A stretch of DNA of 6,314 nt from Bacteroidota bacterium (GTDB lineage: Bacteria > Bacteroidota > Bacteroidia > Chitinophagales > Chitinophagaceae): NCBI GenBank assembly GCA_026391115.1, contig JAPLER010000412.1, positions 1-6,314 of the forward strand. The letters are read 5' to 3'. The notes beneath the pieces are model-generated. The model saw only the letters and a list, made by a program, of their open reading frames with translations. It did not search any database and was not told the origin of the DNA. The position numbers and the translations under genes were made by a program. Of this stretch, positions 1-6,314 are shown piece by piece; position 1 is the stretch's first letter; every line of letters begins with the position of its first letter.

Positions 1-928
1 GATTTATTGAACTTGGAATAAAAAAAACATTATAACTCGCTGTAGCATTGTAAAACTGCGAGTTACCATTCACAGTTGTTTTACCACTTTGTTTATCTAC
101 TGCATCCTGGTAACTTAAATTTACATTCAAGTTTTGGCTTTGTACATTATTTTGTTTGGTGATAAAATTTAAATTTAGGTTTGCATTTTGAGCCAACTGA
201 GAAAAGTTTAAAGTATCAAAATTTTGAAACTGATTTACCTGGTTAATTAACTGAAATATGGGGCGTATGTTCATGTAAGTTTGAAAATTGTTGTAGCTAA
301 GATTGGCAAAAATCTTTTGAGTTGGCGTATAGTTTAAAGTTGCAGCATAGATATATCTTTTGTTTTCTCCGCTTTTTTCATCATCCAAATTATCTCTTTG
401 AACACCAAAATTGGCAGTAAATGCAATTTTGTTTTGCAAGAAATTTTTTGACAAATTAAGCGTAATATTTTCTAAATCGTTAGCAAAAAAGTATGCCCCT
501 AAGGTTTTATATCCTGGATCAATTCTTTCATATCCCATACCAAAAGTGGTGCTTTTAACATGCAAGTTCGCTTGTAGTTTTAATGCTTTATAATATCCTG
601 TAGAATTTCTAACATCAATAAAATTATTTAAAACATTACTTGATTTTTCATTTACAGCTGTAGTATCTCTTGTATCTTTTGTTAAGGCACTCACAGCATA
701 TTCAGCAATTAATTCAACATTAGACGAAGGCTTTAAAACTGCATTAAAACTGGTTACAAAATTTTGTTGAGGCAAAACTTTTAAACTATCTGGTTTAAAG
801 TTTAGTGAGTTAACTTTATCTGATGCACTAAAAATAGTTACTCCAAAAACAGCTTTTTGATTGGTTGTAGTGTATAAAACTTTTGTGCCATAACCCATTC
901 TTCGATAAGCAGGCAATGAAGCTTTATT
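1..928 (-). CDS. Downstream part of an outer-membrane beta-barrel-like protein, cut off by an in-frame stop and by the window edge
   Basis: Reading the minus strand from 928 to 1 gives 309 uninterrupted codons that continue exactly in the frame of the signal-peptide-bearing ORF at 929-1432. The two are separated only by one TAA. The translation begins NKASLPAYRRMGYGTKV and has the make-up of an outer-membrane barrel: alternating polar/hydrophobic strands, many Asn, Tyr and Phe, and few Cys. A typical stretch is YERIDPGYKTLGAYFF followed by NDLENITLNLS; later stretches are RYIYAATLNYTP and IFANLSYNNF. The gene runs off the left edge, so its C-terminus is unseen. The first ATG after the stop is at 896-898, but no leader or signal peptide precedes it, so separate translation would give a protein that cannot be exported. 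I infer that this is the body of the same gene as 929-1432. I recognise a general barrel style but no named family. Confidence 0.82.
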
Positions 929-1432
929 TTAACTATCATACTCTACTGCTTGTTGCAAACGCCCATACATAGCACTGATTTTAAAATTGCCTTTTGGGCT
1001 TAAATCAACTCCTGCTCCTGTAAATTGATGCCCATTTAAAGTATAAGGAGAAAAACTCATAGCTACATCGCCAAGATGTGCTGTAATCCATTTATAAGTT
1101 GGGTGAATTCCAATTCTGTTTGGCGAAGTGGGTGTTTGAAAGCTGCTACCTGCATTGGTTAAATTCATACTTAAAGGAATATTAATTTGACCAAATAAGT
1201 TAATGTTTAAATTTCCCTGTAAATACCAGTTAAAAGCTTCGCGTCCACTTTGATCGTTGCCACCATAGGTTAAAGCATTGGCACTTAACCCACCACTTAG
1301 TTTAACTGCATTTTTTTTATTGAAAGTGCTTTTTAAATCGCCTAAATCTACACTTTGGCTAAACCCGTTTGCTGTTGCAAAAAAGATAAATAACGTTGCT
1401 AATGTTTTTATTTTATTAAAACGATGTTGCAT
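929..1432 (-). CDS. N-terminal part of an outer-membrane-associated barrel-like protein, ending at a probable premature stop
   Basis: This ORF has 167 codons from an ATG at 1432-1430. Residues 1-26 form a signal peptide: basic start with R4, K7 and K9, hydrophobic core LATLFIFFATA, and likely cleavage near GFSQ. The mature part has Gly/Asn-rich amphipathic strands such as KLSGGLSANALTYGG, FNWYLQGNLNINLFGQ and GNFKISAMYGRLQQAVEYDS, as in the N-terminal strands of Bacteroidota outer-membrane proteins. The ATG follows the Fn3 gene by 19 bases and is preceded by a run of ten A, so co-transcription is likely. Translation ends at TAA (929-931) in mid-domain, yet the same frame stays open for at least 309 more codons. 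I infer a nonsense mutation or base error splitting one gene of at least 477 codons. Role: outer-membrane or surface component, function unknown. Confidence 0.85.
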   Translation of the reverse strand: MQHRFNKIKTLATLFIFFATANGFSQSVDLGDLKSTFNKKNAVKLSGGLSANALTYGGNDQSGREAFNWYLQGNLNINLFGQINIPLSMNLTNAGSSFQTPTSPNRIGIHPTYKWITAHLGDVAMSFSPYTLNGHQFTGAGVDLSPKGNFKISAMYGRLQQAVEYDS

Positions 1433-1433
1433 A

Positions 1434-1443
1434 TTTTTTTTTT
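1434..1443 (-). promoter_or_regulatory. A-rich translation-initiation leader of the barrel-like gene
   Basis: Ten consecutive A (minus strand) sit one base before the ATG at 1432, in the 19-base gap after the Fn3 gene. No GGAGG-like Shine-Dalgarno is present. Weak or absent Shine-Dalgarno with A-rich leaders is normal in Bacteroidota, so this supports the start choice. The homopolymer is also a place where indels are easily made, but it lies outside the reading frame. Confidence 0.4.
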
Positions 1444-1451
1444 AATTGATA

Positions 1452-3566
1452 TTAATCTTTTCTTACTGAAATTGATTTTCCTCTCACACCTTCTCTGTCA
1501 TCTTTATTTGTAATGCTTATAGAATAAACATAAATCTGTTTTGATTTGGCTGTTTTATCTATATACTTAAAAGTATTGGCATCCATTTCCGCTAACTTTT
1601 CAAATTGTAAGTTACTAGCATCTCTTCTATAAATGGTATAACTTTTTCTATCTTCAAATTGCATTTGTGGCAACGAAATTTCAATGGCATTTTCAATATT
1701 TCTCACATAAAACATATTCACCACATCTACTGGTGGTTTTTCCAAATAAAATGTTTGTGAACTGCCAAAATCACTTACTTCTTTGTTATTGGTTACATTA
1801 GCAATTCTATAATCATATTTTACGCCTGTTATCAAGTTACTATCAATAATTTTATTGTCAATAACCATATCTCTGTTCAAACTCACAAAATCCTTTTCGC
1901 CTTCCTTTCTTTTTTGCACCATAAACCCTTCAATAGCATTGTCGTTAGTTCTTGTATCTGGCCACGAAATATTTAAAAAGCCATTGCTGTAATAAAAGCT
2001 AATATCATTGGGCAAACTAGTTTCTATTTTTCTATTGGGTGAAATTCTTACTAGATTGCTGTAAATACTTGTGTCTTGCATTAAATTTTGGCTTATGACA
2101 GCATAATAATAATCACTTCTTCCACTTAAATGATCAGCAGTGTCAATGTATGTTTTTGTTGTTACAGGACCTTCTATAACATTTAAGTTTTTGGTAGATG
2201 TACCCCTGTAAATATAATAACCCTTGAATCCAAGTTGTTCTTTACTTTCCCAAGTTAATTTAATGTGTTTGCCTACATTATTTGCTTTTAAATTAAATGG
2301 TGGGTTTGGTCTTGAAAACTTAGTAATAGTTCCCACAGTACTTGCTGCTACATCTTGTTTCATTTTAAGTTGTGGCAAATAAACCGCCCTTGCTTGATAG
2401 CGATAGTGCTGCCCTGGTTCTAGTTTAGTATCTATAAACGTTGTATCCATTGTGCTAAGCATTGCCAATGTATCATAAACATCATCACTATTGTATTTTC
2501 CTAATTCTATGCCATATAAATAAGGTTTTTGTTGCAGTTGCTTCCAACTCAACTTAATACCATTTTCAATTTCTTTTGCATTAATTGCTGTAAGTTGAAC
2601 CAAATTGTTTTCATTTACCGAAAAAGCAACAGCAGTATCAGATTCTAAGCCCTCATTATAAACTTCATCTTCTGTTTTAATAAACATAGTATAGGCTTGT
2701 TCGGGCAAACATTTTTTTTGATATGTATAAGTTATGGTATCGTTGGTTGCATTTACTTGCCCCAATAATTTTTTAACCATATTGTATTTTCCATTTACAT
2801 CTAACTCATAAAGGTTTGCTCGTAGCTGAGAAACATCAAAAGGCATCGTTTTACTTCGACTAGATTTATCAAACAAAAACTCAGATTTAGGAATAGGAAT
2901 AGTTTTTATTAAAGTATCATTAATAGGCAATTGCCATTTTACAATTACAGCACTATCGTATTGATAAACATTGGAAACATAAGGTTTTAAATAAGGTAAA
3001 AGATAGTTGCCAATTTTGCTTTCTGTAAAGCAGGCTCCCCATTTCATTTGTGATTTATCTTTACCCACTCTGCTGATAACATAAAAATAATTTTCGCCTG
3101 GCTTCACATCTTTATCTAAAAACACATGACCCAATGCCATTTTCGTTTCAACAATTTGATAATATAAAAAATAGTCTCGGGGATGATAATGATTATTAAA
3201 ATAATTTACAACATCATTAGCTGACTTTAGTTTATACTGTGTTTTAAAATTATTAATATACTCTTCAGTATAAAAATTTTTAAGTTCTTTAACATTTTGA
3301 ACGCATTTTAAAATTCCAATCTTATCTGCTTTAGGGATTTCATTTTTTGGAGCATTTGCACTATATAAAGTCCTTTCAATAATAAAATAATCTGTGTTAG
3401 CAATTAAAATAGAATCTGGACTATAAAATTCTTTAGAGCTGCAAACATAGATATAGTTCCCATTTGCTGAAGTTGCACTAGGAATGTATCGCTTGGGCGT
3501 TGAAGTGTCTTGTGCTGTAACTTGCTTTAAAAATAAAATAGAAATGATGATTAAATATTTTTTCAT
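1452..3566 (-). CDS. Secreted protein with about five fibronectin-type-III-like units
   Basis: This is a complete ORF of 704 codons, ATG to TAA. Residues 1-19 are a signal peptide (MKKYLIIISILFLKQVTAQ, cleavage probably after TA or AQ). Residues 20-190 form an N-terminal region with no recognised fold; part of it (YFIIERT, later GENYFYVISRV) looks like an Fn3 unit with a long insertion. About five Fn3-like units follow, near residues 195-317, 321-413, 421-509, 517-607 and 612-701. Each has the usual pattern: IKLSW or LNISW on strand B/C, a YxIYR or FMVQKR strand, and a late YRYQARAV, YYYAVIS or YVYSIS strand. I see no enzyme motif, transmembrane segment or obvious type IX secretion C-terminal domain. 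It lies 22 bases after the probable end of the giant beta protein and 19 bases before the barrel gene, so it is the middle gene of an operon. A role in surface adhesion, scaffolding or binding of a neighbour's product is inferred. The Fn3 call is confident; the function is unknown. Confidence 0.9.
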   Translation of the reverse strand: MKKYLIIISILFLKQVTAQDTSTPKRYIPSATSANGNYIYVCSSKEFYSPDSILIANTDYFIIERTLYSANAPKNEIPKADKIGILKCVQNVKELKNFYTEEYINNFKTQYKLKSANDVVNYFNNHYHPRDYFLYYQIVETKMALGHVFLDKDVKPGENYFYVISRVGKDKSQMKWGACFTESKIGNYLLPYLKPYVSNVYQYDSAVIVKWQLPINDTLIKTIPIPKSEFLFDKSSRSKTMPFDVSQLRANLYELDVNGKYNMVKKLLGQVNATNDTITYTYQKKCLPEQAYTMFIKTEDEVYNEGLESDTAVAFSVNENNLVQLTAINAKEIENGIKLSWKQLQQKPYLYGIELGKYNSDDVYDTLAMLSTMDTTFIDTKLEPGQHYRYQARAVYLPQLKMKQDVAASTVGTITKFSRPNPPFNLKANNVGKHIKLTWESKEQLGFKGYYIYRGTSTKNLNVIEGPVTTKTYIDTADHLSGRSDYYYAVISQNLMQDTSIYSNLVRISPNRKIETSLPNDISFYYSNGFLNISWPDTRTNDNAIEGFMVQKRKEGEKDFVSLNRDMVIDNKIIDSNLITGVKYDYRIANVTNNKEVSDFGSSQTFYLEKPPVDVVNMFYVRNIENAIEISLPQMQFEDRKSYTIYRRDASNLQFEKLAEMDANTFKYIDKTAKSKQIYVYSISITNKDDREGVRGKSISVRKD

Positions 3567-3593
3567 TATTTGTTTTTTAAAATGATGATTAAA
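3542..3593. repeat. Pair of identical 14-base direct repeats, 38 bases apart
   Basis: The + strand sequence aaatgatgattaaa occurs at 3542-3555 and again at 3580-3593. One copy lies inside the signal-peptide codons of the Fn3 gene. The other overlaps the TAA that ends the alternative-frame tail of the upstream gene. Both copies are perfect and stop matching just outside the 14 bases. The sequence is AT-rich, so chance or a small past duplication is likely; no function is claimed. Confidence 0.6.
3567..3579 (-). promoter_or_regulatory. A-rich leader before the Fn3 gene
   Basis: The minus-strand sequence just before the ATG at 3566 reads TTAAAAAACAAATA, with no Shine-Dalgarno motif. It fits an A-rich Bacteroidota translation start and favours ATG 3566 as the true start, as does the signal peptide that begins there. 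The distance to the displaced stop of the upstream gene (3589-3591) is only 22 bases, which leaves no room for a separate promoter and terminator. Confidence 0.35.
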
Positions 3594-3771
3594 ATCTTAG
3601 GCTAATACTTGGTGTTTGGCCTTGTCTAAAATTGAAGCCTAATTTAGCATCAAAACAGGCTTTAAAACTTGGTTTAGTTATATCTGAAACACATAGTGAT
3701 CCTGCGTAGCACCAATCACGAAATACCCAATACCAAGGCCCGCATGGGTAATAAGTATCTGTGCAGGCACT
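3589..3771 (-). pseudogene. Displaced C-terminal tail of the giant beta-rich protein (frame-shifted)
   Basis: In the frame one base back from the main ORF, 60 codons run from 3771 to a TAA at 3589-3591. They encode SACTDTYYPCGPWYWVFRDW, then CYAGSLCVSD, and end with KACFDAKLGFNFRQGQTPSISLRF. This looks like real protein: five Cys, many aromatics, and a strand-like end closing in F. If one base were missing near 3771, the main ORF would read ...GGYDGSWYLNG followed directly by SACTDTYYPCG, giving a smooth join. The tail stop then lies 22 bases before the Fn3 gene, matching the 19-base gap between the next two genes. Without the shift the main ORF ends 111 bases before that gene, with a less protein-like tail. 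The alternative, a small independent gene from TTG 3786, lacks any support. Confidence 0.65.
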
Positions 3772-6119
3772 CCATTCAAATACCAAGAACCATCATAACC
3801 TCCATTTACTGTTCCATCTACATAAGCATCACCATAAAGCGAAAAACCTAAAACAGTCATAGACCCACTAGCATTGGCCTTAACCGTTGCATTTGCCAAA
3901 AGGTTGTTGTTAGAAAATTTATAATACAATTTAAAAGAGCCACTTGCATTTACATTGTAAGTAACCTTAAATAAATCGAATTTTGCTATTTTCACACCAA
4001 AACTTCCACTTTTTTCAGGTACAGACATATTAGCAGAAAGATAAATTCCATTTAAAACCGTCCCCAAATTATCCTTCGCATTATAGCTAATGTCATTCCA
4101 AATATTTTTTATCTCTTGTGGTGCTAAAGGGTGATTGTTATTGTAATTAATGCCTAAAGCAATAAAGGCATTACCGTTTACATAGCTGTTAAACACACCA
4201 CTTAAACTTGCATTAACACTCATGAAAAATGCTCCATCTTTTCCACCTTGTGGTGCTAAACCATATACAATACCAGACACAGGTATTTTTGCAAGCCCTG
4301 TAACCAAAGGAACAGAACCATTAACAGTTATTAGCATAGTCATTTTACAAAAGTCAAATTTGGTGGTTAGCTTTCCCCAACTTTCATTTTTAATAAATAG
4401 TTCTGCACTACCATCAAAAACAGGTTGCCCACCAGGGCATTTACCCAAATCGAACAATAAACCTATTCTTTCAATATTTAAATATGCAGCAGTTTTTGGC
4501 GTGCCAGCTGTTGAAACTTCTCCACTAAAAAAAACTTCATAAACTTGGGTATTAGTATTACAATTAAAACCACCACCAATGCTAAACCAATTTATAGGGC
4601 CAGTTGTAACTCCTGTTGGGCCTAAGCTGGCTTTTAATCTTGCACCCAATTCAAAAGTTCCATTACTATAAGCATAGTATTTAAACCCAGCAGCAAATCC
4701 TTTGCCCAAAGACCTAAATTCGCCATCTGCTTCAAAACCTTGTTTAGTATCATCAAAAGTCATACCCACTTTGGCCTTTAAACTAAAGGCTGAGTCGCTA
4801 TTAATGTTAAGTTCAATTTCATTAACAGCGGCTTGTATTTTATTATTAATGTTGCCAAATAATACAGTGCCTTTTACAGCTACTTTCATTTGCTTAATAG
4901 GAAATTCAATACCACCAGAAATACCTATTGCCCAATTTGTTTGTGCTTCATCAATGGCTTCATCTGCTGCTCCATTGGGAGCTTGAGTTACAGTTGAATC
5001 TCTCAAAAACTTATTCATATCGCTCAACGACATACTATAACCAATATTTACCAATAAGTTAGTAACATTGATTTTCATTACTTTAAAATTAAATTGCACA
5101 TTGGCATTGGCTTTCATAAACACACCCCAAGTTTTGGTATCAAGCATAAAAGACTGAATGCCTATTGGGAAAACCGTTTTGATAATTTTATTGGTACTGG
5201 TATCCCTACCCTTATAATCAAGTATGCCAGATGCACTAAGCTTGAAACTCTGTTCTGCAAAATTGTAGCTCATATCAAGAGCAGTCGGACTATTTGGGTT
5301 GTTTTTAAATACTAAACTTTTAACTGAAATACCATTTACGGGCAAGGAAAGACTACCCGAGAAAGTAAGCCCCTCGGATTTATTTACAAGTTCTAATTTG
5401 TTAATGACTAATATATCCGTTTTACTTGTGTCTGTTCTTGGTTTTTGTTTAAGCCAAACCTCTCCACCAAAACCCACACCCGCATTAACAGTACCCAAGC
5501 CATATAGGCTTAAGCTAGTAAGTTTTACAGTTGTTTTTTGCAACTGCATAAAAAAAGGTTTTTTTTGTCCAATAGCAAAAGTTATTTCCCCAACCTTAAA
5601 ATCTCTATCTAAAGTAAATTTTTCAAATTGTATTTTTCCACTACTATCAATTTTAGAAGCAAGTTGTTTTGGCACTTGAAAATAACCTTTCATTCCCAGG
5701 CCATCTTTGCTAAGTGTTGAGTTAAATTTATCAATGTACAAACAAACGTTAGGTATTATTTGAGCTTGTAAGTAATTACTATCTGGGGTAGTTGTATTTT
5801 TATTTCTTTGTAAATAAATATTTTTTGTGTACTCAAAATTCTTTTCAATAAACTCTACTTTATACGATTTGCTATCGCTAAGGGCGTTTATTTTAGTTTT
5901 TGGTGTAATATAAACATAGTTAAATGCACCACTATTTTGTACCACATCTGCATCTCTTAAAATAGCATCACTAAATTTTATAACACTGCCAGAACTTGCC
6001 AATTTAGTAACAATTTGTGACCCACCAATAACAGCAGGAGAATAGTAATTACTAGTAGCCGTTCTTAAACTAGCCAACTTTATTTGTGGTAAGCCTTCAA
6101 CTTCTACAGGATATCCAAA
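3678..6119 (-). CDS. Giant beta-rich surface or secreted protein, 5' end missing, probable frameshift near its 3' end
   Basis: The frame is open from 6119 to a TAA at 3678-3680. The last codons before the GC-rich junction read FGYPVEVEGLPQIK and run straight into LASLRTATSN. The nearest candidate start is TTG at 6077-6075, in mid-sequence without a leader, so it is not believed; the true start lay beyond the junction. An in-frame TGA at 6128-6126 is in the foreign DNA. Counting from that TTG, 799 codons remain. The protein is dominated by amphipathic beta strands with Gly, Asn and Ser turns (for example residues 170-250, 320-350, 380-520, 610-770), such as GNAFIALGINYNNN and ASGSMTVLGFSLYGDAYVDG. 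An acidic Ala-rich insert (ADEAIDEAQ) is near 370-379. Only four Cys are present (112, 506, 547, 577). I see no catalytic motif or membrane helix. The real C-terminus is probably the tail at 3589-3771. It is the first visible gene of the operon. Not recognised as a named family; an extracellular structural or adhesive role is inferred. Confidence 0.85.
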   Translation of the reverse strand, partial: FGYPVEVEGLPQIKLASLRTATSNYYSPAVIGGSQIVTKLASSGSVIKFSDAILRDADVVQNSGAFNYVYITPKTKINALSDSKSYKVEFIEKNFEYTKNIYLQRNKNTTTPDSNYLQAQIIPNVCLYIDKFNSTLSKDGLGMKGYFQVPKQLASKIDSSGKIQFEKFTLDRDFKVGEITFAIGQKKPFFMQLQKTTVKLTSLSLYGLGTVNAGVGFGGEVWLKQKPRTDTSKTDILVINKLELVNKSEGLTFSGSLSLPVNGISVKSLVFKNNPNSPTALDMSYNFAEQSFKLSASGILDYKGRDTSTNKIIKTVFPIGIQSFMLDTKTWGVFMKANANVQFNFKVMKINVTNLLVNIGYSMSLSDMNKFLRDSTVTQAPNGAADEAIDEAQTNWAIGISGGIEFPIKQMKVAVKGTVLFGNINNKIQAAVNEIELNINSDSAFSLKAKVGMTFDDTKQGFEADGEFRSLGKGFAAGFKYYAYSNGTFELGARLKASLGPTGVTTGPINWFSIGGGFNCNTNTQVYEVFFSGEVSTAGTPKTAAYLNIERIGLLFDLGKCPGGQPVFDGSAELFIKNESWGKLTTKFDFCKMTMLITVNGSVPLVTGLAKIPVSGIVYGLAPQGGKDGAFFMSVNASLSGVFNSYVNGNAFIALGINYNNNHPLAPQEIKNIWNDISYNAKDNLGTVLNGIYLSANMSVPEKSGSFGVKIAKFDLFKVTYNVNASGSFKLYYKFSNNNLLANATVKANASGSMTVLGFSLYGDAYVDGTVNGGYDGSWYLNGVPAQILITHAGLGIGYFVIGATQDHYVFQI

Positions 6120-6128
6120 AGGCGTTCA
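6117..6128. other. Chimeric junction between AT-rich Bacteroidota DNA and high-GC foreign DNA
   Basis: The 60 bases before 6121 hold 21 G/C (35%); the 194 bases from 6121 hold 145 (75%). The change is abrupt. Two unrelated coding frames on opposite strands are both cut within about ten bases: the beta-rich protein (minus) is open up to 6119 and meets TGA at 6126-6128, and the RNase E/G frame (plus) gains family-like sequence from about 6125. There is no inverted repeat, target duplication, tRNA or integrase gene to suggest a natural insertion. An artificial join (assembly, amplification or library chimera) is the likeliest reading. Confidence 0.85.
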
Positions 6129-6314
6129 GCCGGCAGCGCCTGCGCCAGTCGGTGGACTCGGGCATCACCCTGCCCTGCCCGACCTGCGCCGGTTCGGGCC
6201 GCGTGCGGTCGCCGAACCTGCTGGCGATGTCCGCCCTGCGGAAGATCCGCGAGCGGCTGGCCACCCAGGGCAACCGCGCTGCGTTCGTCGAGGTCACGCC
6301 AGTAGGCGCCGGGG
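6122..6314 (+). CDS. Internal fragment of an RNase E/G-family ribonuclease (zinc-link region), both ends missing
   Basis: Plus-strand frame from 6122 is open to the window end (64 codons plus one base) and reads AFSRQRLRQSVDSGITL, then PCPTCAGSGRVRSPNLLAMS, then ALRKIRERLATQGN and AAFVEVTPVGAG. This matches the end of the catalytic region of the RNase E/G family: the SRQRLRxS segment, the CPxCxGxG zinc-link motif (Cys codons 6176-6178 and 6185-6187), the VRSxxxLxxSxLRxIxE helix, and the strand leading toward the small C-terminal domain. In this family the two Cys coordinate a zinc ion shared between subunits; the enzyme cuts single-stranded RNA in mRNA decay and rRNA maturation. The S1, RNase H-like and DNase I-like parts lie upstream and are absent. 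The GC content and codon use differ completely from the rest of the window, suggesting a high-GC donor (Myxococcota-like or another high-GC lineage; not decided). Rng versus Rne cannot be told from this piece, so no symbol is given. Confidence 0.85.

Noticed and set aside
411..593. Plus-strand ORF of 60 codons
   Set aside because: It is antisense to the continuous barrel-like frame at 1-928, which has much better protein character.
929..931. Reassigned TAA codon or programmed stop readthrough
   Set aside because: TAA is used as the normal terminator of the other genes here, and no readthrough signal could be recognised. A point change is simpler.
3678..3792. Programmed -1 ribosomal frameshifting
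   Set aside because: No canonical slippery heptamer in the correct frame was found in the overlap; the nearest, GGGCCTT, does not fit the pattern.
5550..5566. Seven A, GG, then eight T on the + strand, resembling a hairpin or terminator
   Set aside because: It lies inside the giant gene and simply encodes QKKPFFM in frame. It has almost no loop or GC stem, so it is not a terminator.
4222..5679. Plus-strand ORFs at 4222-4542, 4702-4986, 5094-5315 and 5299-5679
   Set aside because: All lie antisense to the giant beta protein, have no leader or recognisable protein features, and read as complements of its codons.
6075..6077. TTG at 6077 as the start of the giant beta-rich gene
   Set aside because: The frame continues open upstream to 6119 with protein-like sequence (FGYPVEVEGLPQIK), there is no signal peptide or A-rich leader, and the only upstream stop lies in the foreign high-GC DNA.
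6097..6297. Minus-strand ORF of 66 codons in the GC-rich end
   Set aside because: It crosses the chimeric junction and is antisense to the clearly recognisable RNase E/G frame. Its Arg-rich content is typical of a shadow ORF in GC-rich DNA.

Overview
The window is made of two pieces of DNA from different sources. Bases 1 to about 6120 are AT-rich (roughly one third G+C by eye) and look like Bacteroidota, probably an environmental member of the Chitinophagales/Sphingobacteriales type. The grounds are AT-rich codons, A-rich leaders without a clear Shine-Dalgarno, Lys-rich signal peptides ending in ...AQ or ...SQ, and large extracellular beta-rich and Fn3-type proteins. The lineage is inferred from style, not from a marker gene. 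Bases from about 6120 to 6314 are about 75% G+C (145 of 194 counted from 6121) and encode, on the opposite strand, an internal piece of an RNase E/G-family ribonuclease from an unrelated high-GC bacterium.

The Bacteroidota part is one minus-strand operon read from right to left, with no gene-free stretch longer than about 25 bases. First comes a very large beta-rich surface or secreted protein whose 5' end is cut off at the junction (3678-6119). Its probable true C-terminus lies in another frame (down to 3589). After 22 bases comes a 704-residue secreted protein with about five fibronectin-type-III-like units (1452-3566). After 19 bases comes an outer-membrane-barrel-like protein (1432 to beyond the left edge), split by a single in-frame TAA at 929-931. 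The last two have clear signal peptides. The simplest inference is a cell-surface cassette: a barrel or anchor, an Fn3 adhesion or scaffold protein, and a giant beta-structured exoprotein. No catalytic motif supports a more specific function.

Three anomalies deserve attention: the chimeric junction near 6120, the missing base near 3771 and the nonsense codon at 929-931. Together they suggest either low-accuracy metagenomic assembly at a contig end or a decaying locus. No RNA gene, CRISPR array, insertion sequence, promoter or terminator could be supported.
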